DNA from: Pseudomonadota bacterium
Lineage (GTDB): Bacteria; Bdellovibrionota; UBA1018; CAIMNF01
Assembly (NCBI GenBank): GCA_027486675.1
Contig: JAIXOQ010000008.1
Span: 124,001 to 188,000 of the forward strand
DNA length: 64,000 nt
Direction: 5' to 3'
The position numbers and the translations under genes were made by a program. This document shows, piece by piece, positions 26,414-34,503 of this stretch (positions are counted from its first letter, which is position 1; each line of letters opens with the position of its first letter). The notes beneath the pieces are model-generated. The model did no database searches. It had not been told where the DNA came from and saw nothing but the letters and a program-made list of their open reading frames with translations.

Positions 26414-27403
26414 ATGTGGACATTTTTTTGGGTCGGAGGTGTGCTCGGTTCGGGATTTTGCGTGTTTCGGCTCATTCAGATCCTTGTATGCAGCCGTTCT
26501 CGCTCAGAGGTCAAAAGCGACGAGTTTATTCTGCAGGTCTGGATTGAACTCCTGGAGTCCGGACATCTGCCGTCGGAAGAGAACTGGAAGCTCTTCGAAA
26601 AGCTCACACCACTGCTTCGTACGCAAGTTCCCTCACTCATTCGAAAGCTTCGTGAAAATGGCGCCCCTCTTCTTCCGACTTTAAGGCGACTCAGGCAGTT
26701 TGCCGAATCACAAAGTCAGGCCAATCTAGATGCAAAAGTACAGGTGGGGCAGGTACGTGCGCAGCTTGTGGTTTCTTTAGTATTAAATGTGGCATTTGCC
26801 GTGGCCACATGGTTTTTGGTGCCAGAAGTGCAAGAATGTCGGGAGCTTTTTGCAGTGGCGTTATTTTTGGTTCTCTTCTTTGCGATACTTGCGGCTTGGC
26901 TCGTGCATCGCATGATCGATCAGGCCATGTGGCAGAGTCTAAAGGCAGAACAGCGGCCGCTGGTCTCAGAGGCTCTGCTAGCGGGTGAGCGTGTCTTAGG
27001 AAAAATCGAGGCAGGTCTTCCTCCCGACGTCGCCTGGCTCGATCTTTTGCTTGAGTTGGATCAAACCAGTCCCGACCTGTCTTATGCCTGGCGCAAGAGA
27101 GGCGGTCTATCTTGCTTTCAGGGGCGAGCTACCCCCCGAGCTCTGAGGTCCATCTTAAGTTTTGGTTGTGAACTCAGGGAGGGAATTGATGCCTGCATTT
27201 TAGATGGGCGTGCTGCACGGGATCGAATTGATCGTCAGTTCATGGGCATGCGCGCGTTGTGGTGGACCGCAGTGCAACAAAGTCTGAAACAGTTGCCGAC
27301 CCGAGCTCTTGGCGCCCTCTTCTTAGGAGTCCTTCCCGGGAGCCTTGCCCTATTTGTTGTTGCGGGCTTTGCGATTCTTTCGAAAACGGAGCTGGGGATT
27401 TAA
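26414..27403 (+). CDS. Inner-membrane protein, TadB/TadC (GspF)-like
   Basis: This 329-residue protein starts at ATG 26414 (a TTG at 26399 overlaps the previous stop). It has an N-terminal membrane helix, two more near residues 115-165 (LVVSLVLNVAFAVATWFLV and LFAVALFLVLFFAILAAWLV), and one near the C terminus (ALFLGVLPGSLALFVVAGFAIL). A helical cytoplasmic part precedes the last segment (LREGIDACILDGRAARDRIDRQ). This layout resembles TadB/TadC platform proteins of Tad pilus systems. A CpaF ATPase and a CpaC secretin are encoded just downstream on the other strand, which supports the idea. The sequence is divergent, so the family call is tentative. Confidence 0.5.
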   Translation: MWTFFWVGGVLGSGFCVFRLIQILVCSRSRSEVKSDEFILQVWIELLESGHLPSEENWKLFEKLTPLLRTQVPSLIRKLRENGAPLLPTLRRLRQFAESQSQANLDAKVQVGQVRAQLVVSLVLNVAFAVATWFLVPEVQECRELFAVALFLVLFFAILAAWLVHRMIDQAMWQSLKAEQRPLVSEALLAGERVLGKIEAGLPPDVAWLDLLLELDQTSPDLSYAWRKRGGLSCFQGRATPRALRSILSFGCELREGIDACILDGRAARDRIDRQFMGMRALWWTAVQQSLKQLPTRALGALFLGVLPGSLALFVVAGFAILSKTELGI

Positions 27404-27406
27404 GCG

Positions 27407-27592
27407 ATGCGCTCTCTGGTCCCGAGTGCAGGTCTAGTTTTGATCTTCTACTTTTCACTCACTATTGCAGTGGACGGAAAAATTTATCGGTTTCCGAATG
27501 GATTTGCTGCAGCCATCGCGCCGGTATCGCGGTTGATGGATCGAAGCAAAAGCGTGTCGCCCTCACGACCTTCTAACCGAGCCACCGAGTGA
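27407..27592 (+). CDS. Possible small secreted protein (61 residues)
   Basis: The ATG lies four bases after the stop of the membrane protein gene. The product has a signal-like N terminus (AGLVLIFYFSLTIAVDG) and a short basic tail. The ORF overlaps the 3' end of cpaF on the opposite strand by 109 bases. There is no strong ribosome binding site. The gene could be real and coupled to the upstream one, or a chance antisense ORF of cpaF. Confidence 0.3.
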   Translation: MRSLVPSAGLVLIFYFSLTIAVDGKIYRFPNGFAAAIAPVSRLMDRSKSVSPSRPSNRATE

Positions 27593-28479
27593 ATGCGTCT
27601 TTCCATTTGTCCAGGCTTCCGCTGGGTAAAGACAACCCACTGAAAAGCATTTGCGATCAATTCCCGGATGACGCTTGAAGTGAGCTGGCCTTTAGCACCG
27701 ATTAAGGAAAGCAACTCAACTCTGCGGAGCCCGTCTCGCGGAGAATTTGCATGCACGGTGCACATGAGTCCCTTGTGACCCGTATTGCTTGCTTGTAAGA
27801 GGTCTAGGACTTCGTCCCCGCGACATTCACCCAGAATGATTCGGTCGGGTCGCATGCGCAGTGTTTGGCGTAAGAGATCCCTTTGAGTCACAGCACCGTA
27901 GCCGTCGGCATTTGCCGTTCGGGACACAAGCGGAAGCCAATGAGGATGAGACGGCGCAAGTTCAGGTGTGTCTTCTAGGCTGATGATCCGTTCGTTCGCG
28001 CTGATCGTTCCTAAGAGGTCATTGATCAAGGTAGTTTTGCCTGATCCAGTTGCCCCGCAGATGAGGATGTTCTCTTTGAGGCTCACGGCTTCTTGCAAAA
28101 GGCGCCAATAGTCAGGGGTCGACTGCCATCGATACGAAGAGCTCTCAGGATCGTTTGCTCTGGGCAAACGGCGCAATGAAAGGAGGATTCCCGTTTGACT
28201 GAGCGGCGGAAATATGGCGTGGGCTCTGAATGAACGTTGAAGGATAAAGTCAACGTAGGGTTGTCTGGCGTCGTAAATCTTACCTGCTGCGCTGATTTGT
28301 TCCAAAATCCAGGTGCGATATTCCTCGTCGCTGTATTGGGATCCGGGCAGTCTTTGTTCGATCCTCTTGCCCAGGTCTACAAACCAATCATTCGATCCAT
28401 TGGCGAAAATGTCAGTCACGCAAGGCTCCCCAAGCAGATTCTGAACCCACAGATTTAGGGGAATACGTTCCATGGCCAC
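27484..28479 (-). CDS. cpaF: CpaF/TadA-type secretion ATPase
   Basis: This is a hexameric ATPase that powers pilus or secretion machinery at the inner membrane. The 331-residue protein has Walker A CGATGSGKTTLIND at residues 141-154, the Asp box SLEDTPELAP, Walker B RIILGECRGDEVLDLL, and the His box MCTVHANSPRDG, all in family order. It is shorter than typical CpaF (about 450 or more residues) because the N-terminal part is compact. The start overlaps cpaC by 25 bases on the same strand. Together with the nearby platform-like protein this makes a minimal Tad-like set. Confidence 0.88.
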   Translation of the reverse strand: MAMERIPLNLWVQNLLGEPCVTDIFANGSNDWFVDLGKRIEQRLPGSQYSDEEYRTWILEQISAAGKIYDARQPYVDFILQRSFRAHAIFPPLSQTGILLSLRRLPRANDPESSSYRWQSTPDYWRLLQEAVSLKENILICGATGSGKTTLINDLLGTISANERIISLEDTPELAPSHPHWLPLVSRTANADGYGAVTQRDLLRQTLRMRPDRIILGECRGDEVLDLLQASNTGHKGLMCTVHANSPRDGLRRVELLSLIGAKGQLTSSVIRELIANAFQWVVFTQRKPGQMERRIHSVARLEGREGDTLLLRSINRDTGAMAAANPFGNR

Positions 28480-29861
28480 TCCGAGGACTGTTGTAGAGTT
28501 TCTGCTTCGCTCTTAGAAATCGTTGTCCTCGGTAACGGGACATATCCTGCTGGCGCTTGGTTCTCGATTCGGGCGAGAGCACGCGCAGGGGGTGCGCGGT
28601 AGGGGATCAGAACTGCAACGAGCTCTTGATTTTCTTCAAGCTTCGCGGACTGGCCGAAGAGAGGACTTAAAATCGGAATTTGACTTAAAAAAGGGACTCC
28701 AGAGCGCGCTTCAGCGCTCGATTGTTGAGTGAGTCCACAGAGCAAAAGAGGCTGTGAGAAGACAGCATCGACCTCTGTTTTCATTCGATTTGCTTTGAGC
28801 GCCGGAATCATTCCTTCAGAATTCGATCGGTCGATCTGACTGAGTTCAGTTTCGATGGTGAGGCGGAGTTCAGGGTCGGCCACATTTTCTACTTTTAGTT
28901 TTAGACCTAAGCCGTAATTGCGCCACTGAACCTGGGATGAAAATCGTGTTTGTTGTTGAATAGGGAACTCGCCTCCACTAAAGAGCTCGGCGCTCCCAGG
29001 CGCTCGCACAACCAATTCGGGTTTTGAAAGCACCCTAAGGCTCCCGCTCGACTCCAGCGCTGTGATCTTAGATTCGATGCGATCGGTGAGCCAGCCTGCA
29101 AGGGGAATAGCGTTCAGACGCAGTGGGAATTCCTGGGGCCAAGTGATGCCTAAGGTCATGCTGTTTTCACGAGTTAAGCTGAGCAGGAAAACTCGAAAAT
29201 AAATGGCCGATGCAAGACCGCCTAGCTGCCCAGCTTGCCACTCAAGCAGCGGCAAAATTTTTGTGGCCCTCTGGTGCATTTTACTCGCTAACGCCGTGCT
29301 CTTAAAAATGCCAGTGACTTGAATACGGTCTGCGTCCTCTTCTACTCGGACTTCGGGAAAATCTTTCAGAAGTTCCCGTAGTTTTTCTAGGCTTTTTGTC
29401 CTTAAGTCGGATGCGATGGTGGTTTGGTCGGCAACATCTTTCGGAAACCGTTGCTTGATCCAAGCAATCTTTGTGGCCTCAGTGATACTTGGGACCGAAC
29501 CTCGAAGTACAAATGCATGACCCACTGAGATGACTTCGATGTGGTCCAGGCGGGAAATCGCTAGGGCGAGTTCACCGGGTTCGGAGGTGGATCGTTTCCG
29601 GACGCGGATCTCTCTTTCTGTCACGGTCCCGTCCTTTCCAAAAGCGGTGATCTGGGCGGCCCCCGGGGCCACGGCCTTCACCAGGAGACGATCTGGGTCT
29701 GTGAGTCGTTTGTGGCGAATAGAAGGCCCACTGACTGCAAACCGTGCGATCTCCGGGAAAGGCAGTAGTCTCTGTTCTCCGATCTCCAGGTAGACAGGCG
29801 CACGGGTCTCTCGTGCAGGGTCAGCAAAAGCGGTGAGAGTCACAAAGATTGTAAAGAGCAT
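28455..29861 (-). CDS. cpaC: CpaC/RhcC-type secretin
   Basis: This is an outer-membrane secretin of the type II/III/Tad family. The 468-residue protein has a signal peptide and a pilus-assembly N-terminal domain (QRLLPFPEIARFAVSGP, LLVKAVAPGAAQITAFG) near residues 25-90. A BON-like region (residues ~110-190) follows, and then the secretin core with GGEFPIQQQ and a PLLLCGLTQQSSAEARSGVPFLS block, where family members carry VP(F/L)L. The length fits CpaC. It is transcribed ahead of cpaF, overlapping it. No periplasmic TadD or CpaB is visible here. Confidence 0.87.
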   Translation of the reverse strand: MLFTIFVTLTAFADPARETRAPVYLEIGEQRLLPFPEIARFAVSGPSIRHKRLTDPDRLLVKAVAPGAAQITAFGKDGTVTEREIRVRKRSTSEPGELALAISRLDHIEVISVGHAFVLRGSVPSITEATKIAWIKQRFPKDVADQTTIASDLRTKSLEKLRELLKDFPEVRVEEDADRIQVTGIFKSTALASKMHQRATKILPLLEWQAGQLGGLASAIYFRVFLLSLTRENSMTLGITWPQEFPLRLNAIPLAGWLTDRIESKITALESSGSLRVLSKPELVVRAPGSAELFSGGEFPIQQQTRFSSQVQWRNYGLGLKLKVENVADPELRLTIETELSQIDRSNSEGMIPALKANRMKTEVDAVFSQPLLLCGLTQQSSAEARSGVPFLSQIPILSPLFGQSAKLEENQELVAVLIPYRAPPARALARIENQAPAGYVPLPRTTISKSEAETLQQSSEWPWNVFP

Positions 29862-30045
29862 CTGTTTCTTCAGTGAGCAATATCGGGGCCAGGAATGAGG
29901 CGAATTTGAAGATAGCTATTCAACGGGTCCTGTAGATCATTACGGATAGAGGTGTTGTCGGTGGGGATTCGGTTGACTTTCTTTGTCCAAAACGGCATCC
30001 AAGAAGTTCACTAAAAAGTAACGTCTTTCATGAAAGGTAAGGCTC

Positions 30046-30171
30046 ATGTCCTCCCGTACAGGTAAAACCCGGATGGCACGTAAGATCCGTCAGGCTCGTA
30101 AAGGTAAAGTCCGTAAGCGTCGTGAACAAAATAAAGGCACGACACCTAAATTCGCGGTCCACAAAAGCTAA
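30046..30171 (+). CDS. Small basic protein (41 residues), below the ORF-track cutoff
   Basis: ATG 30046 to TAA 30171 encodes a strongly basic 41-residue peptide that starts MSSRTGKTRMARKIRQARKG and continues with KVRKRREQNKGTTPKFAVHKS. About 40 percent of residues are Lys or Arg. An AGGTAAGG stretch 3-10 bases upstream is a good ribosome binding site. It lies 18 bases before metK, so the two are probably co-transcribed. The composition suggests an RNA- or ribosome-binding peptide, which is inference. No family is assigned. Non-random codon use and the clean ribosome site argue that it is real. Confidence 0.65.
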   Translation: MSSRTGKTRMARKIRQARKGKVRKRREQNKGTTPKFAVHKS

Positions 30172-30189
30172 TAGAAAGAGGGCGCATTC

Positions 30190-31356
30190 GTGGCAATGGA
30201 AACACTGTTCACTTCTGAGTCGGTTACCGAGGGGCATCCAGATAAACTTGCGGATCAGATTTCCGACTCAGTCTTGGATGCGATCTTAGAAAAAGATCCT
30301 CGCGGAAGAGTTGCCTGCGAAACCCTCTGCACCACTGGGCTCGTGGTCATTGCTGGTGAGGTTACAACCGCTGCTCAGGTGGACTATGCAAACATTGCTC
30401 GGGATGCAATTGCCCGAGTCGGCTATGACGACACGAGTAAGGGCTTTGACTATAAGACTTGCGGTGTTGTTGTGTCGCTCGGTCGCCAAAGCCCAGACAT
30501 CTCTCAAGGTGTGACGGCTGGACAAGGGTTACATAACCAGACGGAACAAGGTGCTGGTGACCAAGGCATCATGTTTGGATACGCGATCAAAGAGGGGCCT
30601 GAATTCATGCCTCTCACGATTGCTTATTCCCATCGCCTTGCCGAGAGTTTGACTGAAGCACGTAAATCCGGCCGTTTGCGCTGGTTACGTCCCGATGGAA
30701 AAACTCAAGTCACCATGCGCTACGTGGATGGAAAACCTACTGCGATTGATACTATCGTTCTCAGTACTCAGCACGATGAAGCCGTAAATAATTCTCAAAT
30801 ACACGAAGGCATCATTGAGGAAGTGATTAAAAAAACCATTCCTTCCCAATGGCTGAATGCAAAAACACGATTCCTTATTAATCCGACCGGACGCTTTGTT
30901 GTCGGTGGACCGATGGGAGACTGTGGGCTCACAGGACGAAAAATTATTGTCGACACTTACGGCGGGCACGGCGCGCATGGTGGAGGCGCATTCTCAGGAA
31001 AAGATCCTTCGAAAGTGGATCGTTCCGCATGCTACATGGCACGCTATGTCGCGAAAAATATTGTGGCTGCAGGCCTTGCCGATCGAGTTCTCGTTCAGCT
31101 TGCGTATGCAATCGGCGTTGCTGAACCGGTCAGTGTAAATATTCAAGCATTTGGTACAGAAACAAAGCCGCTGGACCGCATTGAGACCGCAGTACGCAAA
31201 CACTTTAGGCTCACTCCGCGTGGGATCATTGAAAGCCTGAATTTGTTGCGCCCCATCTATAGGAAAACAGCGAGTTATGGTCACTTTGGTCGAATTGATC
31301 CCGATTTCACTTGGGAAAAGACAGATCTAGCAGCGGTCCTTCGCGACTCTGTATGA
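30190..31356 (+). CDS. metK: S-adenosylmethionine synthetase
   Basis: MetK makes S-adenosylmethionine from methionine and ATP in the cytosol. Family motifs are [16 protein letters not shown] near the N terminus, the methionine/ATP-binding [12 protein letters not shown], and [17 protein letters not shown] in the C-terminal half. At 388 residues the size fits E. coli MetK (384). The GTG at 30190 follows an AAAGAGGG site with good spacing, while an in-frame ATG two codons later (30196) is an alternative. I see no SAM riboswitch in the upstream 180 bases. The stop overlaps the next start (ATGA). Confidence 0.97.
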   Translation: MAMETLFTSESVTEGHPDKLADQISDSVLDAILEKDPRGRVACETLCTTGLVVIAGEVTTAAQVDYANIARDAIARVGYDDTSKGFDYKTCGVVVSLGRQSPDISQGVTAGQGLHNQTEQGAGDQGIMFGYAIKEGPEFMPLTIAYSHRLAESLTEARKSGRLRWLRPDGKTQVTMRYVDGKPTAIDTIVLSTQHDEAVNNSQIHEGIIEEVIKKTIPSQWLNAKTRFLINPTGRFVVGGPMGDCGLTGRKIIVDTYGGHGAHGGGAFSGKDPSKVDRSACYMARYVAKNIVAAGLADRVLVQLAYAIGVAEPVSVNIQAFGTETKPLDRIETAVRKHFRLTPRGIIESLNLLRPIYRKTASYGHFGRIDPDFTWEKTDLAAVLRDSV

Positions 31357-31616
31357 GCCTTCTCTATTTGATGCTCAAGATTTACCCGGTGATTGCGATC
31401 GGGATGGGCATCATCTGCTTTGATCTCTCCCGCACGCTGAAACAAAAAGGCAATAAAGGCTACATTGGCCTGATCATTTTTTCAGCGATCTGGTTCCTAA
31501 GTGGCACCACTTGGTTGATATTCCGTGGGGATAAAAACGCGGACCGCTGGTACCGCGATGTTTTTGGCGCAACGAGCCAAAAAACTTGCACTCAGTCTAA
31601 TGCTTGTAATGCTTAG
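31353..31616 (+). CDS. Small membrane protein of unknown function
   Basis: The ATG at 31353 overlaps the metK stop (ATGA) and gives 87 residues; the longer track start at 31311 is inside metK. There are two hydrophobic segments: residues ~2-22 ([21 protein letters not shown]) and ~37-58 ([23 protein letters not shown]). They are separated by a short basic loop, so the protein is probably a two-helix inner-membrane hairpin. The C terminus has two Cys (TCTQSNAC). No family is recognised. Coupling to metK is the only functional clue. Confidence 0.6.
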   Translation: MSLLYLMLKIYPVIAIGMGIICFDLSRTLKQKGNKGYIGLIIFSAIWFLSGTTWLIFRGDKNADRWYRDVFGATSQKTCTQSNACNA

Positions 31617-31709
31617 GTTTTTTTCGGTTTTGTTGGCTGTTTGTTGACACTAGGCAAGGATGTTTAGGAAAGATTTTGACAGCGCCAAAAGATCGCCCGT
31701 AACCTTAAG

Positions 31710-31774
31710 GAAGCGAAAGCTTCAGGAGTCAAAGGATTTTCGACTCCTGTAAACAAAAACTCACGGAGGGAGTT
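31710..31774 (+). promoter_or_regulatory. Structured leader of the AAA+ regulator gene: three consecutive hairpins
   Basis: Hairpin 1 is GAAGC-GAAA-GCTTC (31710-31723), a GNRA tetraloop. Hairpin 2 is CAGGAGTC (31723-31730) with GACTCCTG (31742-31749). Hairpin 3 is AACTC (31758-31762) with GAGTT (31770-31774), whose seven-base loop ACGGAGG contains the ribosome binding site; the ATG is at 31780. TTGACA boxes occur upstream at 31644 and 31676 but have weak -10 partners. The arrangement could set translation efficiency or mRNA stability. Confidence 0.55.
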
Positions 31775-31779
31775 ATCCA

Positions 31780-32757
31780 ATGTTCGAATCTCATTCGGCA
31801 TCATTTTCGTCCGATCAGGACATCAGCCAAACAGTAGAAAAGGTCGCGCAAACCAACAGCTCGGTGCTCATCATCGGGGAAGCCGGGACTGGTAAAGAGC
31901 TTATTGCTCGAACCATTCACGAACGTTCCGCAAGAGCACGGGGTGAGTGGGTTGCTGTAAACTGCGCAAGCCTCACCAGCGATGCGCTTGAAGCCGATCT
32001 CTTCGGAACCGCGCACTCTACTGGGAAGCTGGCCCAGGCTCAGTCGGGCACATTATTTTTAGAAGAAGTATCGGAGATGGCGCTCCACATTCAGCAAAAA
32101 CTAATGCGTCTTCTAGATTCAAACGCCTTAGACATTCGTGTTATCTCTTCTACTTCTCAGAATCTAGAGCCGCTTGTTTCTGCCCGCGGTTTTAGCCAAG
32201 AACTTTATTACAAAATCAGTGTTGTGCCGATTAAAGTGCCTGCTCTTCGCGAGCGCCGCGCAGAGATCAGCAAGCTGGTCACAAACTACATCGAGAAAGT
32301 GAACCGCATCACAAGCGGCTCGGTGAGCGCGACTTCAACAGTCGTTCTTGATGCCCTTTCTACGTATAATTGGCCAGGAAACTTGAAAGAGCTCGAGAGC
32401 GTGATCGAGCGCATCGTCATCAGCAAGGGCAATGGCGAGATCGAACTCAATGATCTTCCAAGTCGCATCTTCCAAGGTATGGGAGCAGGCGCGACCTTTG
32501 CCGGCGAAGTCGATGTCGATTTCCCGCGGATGTTCTTACCAGAGCGCGGCCTTGATCTTAAGAATGTGGTCACTGCGTTTGAGAATCATCTCGTGGATCA
32601 AGCTCTTGCTCGGACAAGTGGCAATAAGAATCGTGCAAGCATGCTGCTTGGGCTAAATAGAACTACGCTCGTAGAAAAGCTGCGTAAGCGAGGGATGATT
32701 ACTCCTCTTCGTTCCACTGGCGATGGTCGGGATGATCACGGGATCATTTCGGAATAA
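31780..32757 (+). CDS. Sigma-54-family AAA+ regulator lacking the GAFTGA loop
   Basis: The 325-residue protein has no receiver domain. The AAA+ core runs from residue ~12 to 230, with Walker A GEAGTGKE (33-40), Walker B GTLFLEEV (about 90-97), and WPGNLKELE near 197. A Fis-type helix-turn-helix (NKNRASMLLGLNRTTLVEKL) spans ~283-303. Between the first ELFG-like segment (EADLFG) and Walker B only about ten residues remain, so the GAFTGA loop that contacts sigma-54 is missing. The usual arginine-finger positions read Ser and Lys (FSQELYYKIS). It may be a DNA-binding protein or enhancer-type regulator without canonical sigma-54 remodelling. It is followed by a strong terminator. Confidence 0.85.
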   Translation: MFESHSASFSSDQDISQTVEKVAQTNSSVLIIGEAGTGKELIARTIHERSARARGEWVAVNCASLTSDALEADLFGTAHSTGKLAQAQSGTLFLEEVSEMALHIQQKLMRLLDSNALDIRVISSTSQNLEPLVSARGFSQELYYKISVVPIKVPALRERRAEISKLVTNYIEKVNRITSGSVSATSTVVLDALSTYNWPGNLKELESVIERIVISKGNGEIELNDLPSRIFQGMGAGATFAGEVDVDFPRMFLPERGLDLKNVVTAFENHLVDQALARTSGNKNRASMLLGLNRTTLVEKLRKRGMITPLRSTGDGRDDHGIISE

Positions 32758-32786
32758 GAGCTTCGCTTTCGCTTTCTCTCTGTGTG

Positions 32787-32826
32787 GCCCTGCATCGGAT
32801 GATTCTGATGCGGGGCTTCTTTTTTG
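32787..32826 (+). terminator. Rho-independent terminator of the AAA+ regulator gene
   Basis: GCCCTGCATC (32787-32796) pairs with GATGCGGGGC (32807-32816) in a 10-bp stem with one G-T pair and a ten-base loop. TTCTTTTTTT follows. It lies 30 bases after the regulator stop and before the convergent gene at 32837. The layout is that of a strong plus-strand intrinsic terminator. Confidence 0.9.
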
Positions 32827-32836
32827 GGACTGGCGG

Positions 32837-33691
32837 CTATAGGAAATAGCGCAATACGGCACCCGTATAGATGGTTTTGCTGCTGACCCAGTAACCGCCT
32901 TGAAGTCCCAGGGTGATTGCTTTCGTGAGGCTATACTGAGGCGTGACTCGCACCAGGAGATCAAGCGCACTTCGAACAGAAAAGGTCCCAGTGAGGTTGG
33001 CCAGCGCGCTCGAAACTGTGACATCGGTGCTTAAGTAGTACTTTGCCGCTGCCCCAACTCCCACCTGAAATGCGGAATTGGGTAGGAAGTAGTAGTCGGC
33101 ACCACCCTCGATCGCCAAAGTATTTACGTTAATTTGATCAGCGATGTTTGGATTGGCTACCAATACCCAATCGACCTTTCCCGAAAAGTACTGAGCAGCA
33201 CCCGTGATGAAAATCTGCGGTTCAATTTCATACCCAAATTCAACGCCGCCGCCCGTCACAGAGTAAGAGGAGGCTTTCGCCTTGATCACTCCTCCGCCTC
33301 CCTCGTTAAATGCACTATTTGAAACAGAAGCGAGGCCTCCTGCCAAAGCGACGTAGCTGCGTTTCTTTGAGCGCACTTTCAACTCGGCAGCAGGCTGCTC
33401 GGCTTGGCTGGGTCGGGGCGCAATGGTCTCGCTACTTCCGCCGCTCAACTGGTCTTTCTTGATGTAGGCATTTGTGGGCACCCCCTTGACCTTCACTTTA
33501 GTTACTACAAAACCGCCACCAGCACTGCCTTCGATCTGGATGCGAGTGCCACGCTTTAAGACTCCCATCACCTGGGCGGCCTCGGTTGGCCCCGCATAGA
33601 CACGGGCAGAATCGGTTGCAATCGTCTCTTGTGTAGCTGAATAAGAGAGGTTTAAGAAAGAAAAGGCTGAAAAGAGAAAAGGTAGAATCAT
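32837..33691 (-). CDS. Outer-membrane beta-barrel protein with N-terminal SH3-like domain
   Basis: This 284-residue exported protein has a signal peptide (ILPFLFSAFSFLNLSYS). A bacterial SH3-like segment spans residues ~25-80 (SARVYAGPTEAAQVMGVLKRGTRI), then comes a Pro/Gln linker. A barrel-like region of alternating strands rich in Gly, Tyr and Val runs from ~110 and ends in Phe-Leu (GAVLRYFL). It is the last gene of a minus-strand operon with Mla transport genes and overlaps mlaD by 4 bases. SH3-like domains often bind wall or peptide ligands, so a wall-contacting outer-membrane partner of the lipid transporter is possible. Confidence 0.8.
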   Translation of the reverse strand: MILPFLFSAFSFLNLSYSATQETIATDSARVYAGPTEAAQVMGVLKRGTRIQIEGSAGGGFVVTKVKVKGVPTNAYIKKDQLSGGSSETIAPRPSQAEQPAAELKVRSKKRSYVALAGGLASVSNSAFNEGGGGVIKAKASSYSVTGGGVEFGYEIEPQIFITGAAQYFSGKVDWVLVANPNIADQINVNTLAIEGGADYYFLPNSAFQVGVGAAAKYYLSTDVTVSSALANLTGTFSVRSALDLLVRVTPQYSLTKAITLGLQGGYWVSSKTIYTGAVLRYFL

Positions 33692-34503
33692 TGGGTCACT
33701 CCGGCTTGCGGTTTGTCGCTTTCTTTAATGGTCTGGCGAATGAGGTTTCTCATAATCCGGTTACGATTCGTTTGGCCGACCAATGCTTTTGTATCATCGT
33801 AGACCTGTGGGTCATTGATGAATGCCCCTAAGGTACCCTGACCGTTATCAATCTTTTCTAAAATGCTGTTTAAGTGAGTGATACTTGATTTGATCTTTCC
33901 AGAATCAAAGTCACGATTCACTTTTTCAGTCAGATCCCCTAAGTGTTTTGTCGAAATGGCTAGATTCTCAAAGATGCGTCCTGCGCGACCATTTTGCTCA
34001 AAAGTCCCTAAAATACGGTCAAAAGTGACCGCAACGGAGCCTAAGGTGTGTACTAATTTTTCACTCGTGGAGAAAAGTTGCGTCAGATCTCTAGAGACAG
34101 CGGCATTAATTTCTCCGTTTGCAGGTATCTCTGCTTCTGCCGCACTACCAGCGAGCAAGGAGAGATATTTATCGCCTAGCACCCCTTGAGTCATGATCTC
34201 AAGACTTGAGTCCTTTCGAACCCATTGTGCGTACTTTGTGAGAACGCTGAGATGAACAATGATGTTTCTTTGTTCGGCGTCGAAATCAACCTTCTCAACA
34301 TTTCCAATGAGTAGGCCACCCATGAGCACCTTTGCACCCTGCACAAGCCCGTCTACTTTTGAGAAGTGAGCAGTGTAGTTTCGTGTCGACTTAAAGAAAC
34401 TCTTTTGCCCGCCCAATATCAGAATTGCGCCCAGAATCAATGCTAGTCCCACGGTAAGAAAAATTCCAACTCGGATCTCAAGGCTTTTTTCATTGGTCTT
34501 CAT
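33688..34503 (-). CDS. mlaD: MlaD-type MCE-domain substrate-binding protein
   Basis: MCE proteins form periplasmic rings that carry phospholipids between membranes. This 271-residue protein has one N-terminal membrane helix (VGIFLTVGLALILGAILILGG) and then the MCE domain (residues ~40-120, KVDGLVQGAKVLMGGLLIGNVEKVDF and GVLGDKYLSLLAG). A helical tail follows (residues ~130-250, with GQGTLGAFINDPQVYDDTKAL). It overlaps mlaF at its start and the SH3-barrel gene at its end by 4 bases each. The direction of lipid flow cannot be deduced from sequence. Confidence 0.9.
   Translation of the reverse strand: MKTNEKSLEIRVGIFLTVGLALILGAILILGGQKSFFKSTRNYTAHFSKVDGLVQGAKVLMGGLLIGNVEKVDFDAEQRNIIVHLSVLTKYAQWVRKDSSLEIMTQGVLGDKYLSLLAGSAAEAEIPANGEINAAVSRDLTQLFSTSEKLVHTLGSVAVTFDRILGTFEQNGRAGRIFENLAISTKHLGDLTEKVNRDFDSGKIKSSITHLNSILEKIDNGQGTLGAFINDPQVYDDTKALVGQTNRNRIMRNLIRQTIKESDKPQAGVTQ

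Noticed and set aside
29862-30045. Possible SAM riboswitch or promoter ahead of the small basic protein and metK
   Set aside because: I could not find a SAM-I/SAM-II type core or paired stems; a TTGACT at 29975 lacks a -10 partner at 16-18 bases.
31644-31705. TTGACA boxes upstream of the AAA+ regulator as promoters
   Set aside because: Both (31644 and 31676) lack a -10 hexamer with more than three matches at 16-18 bases, so I did not list them as promoters.
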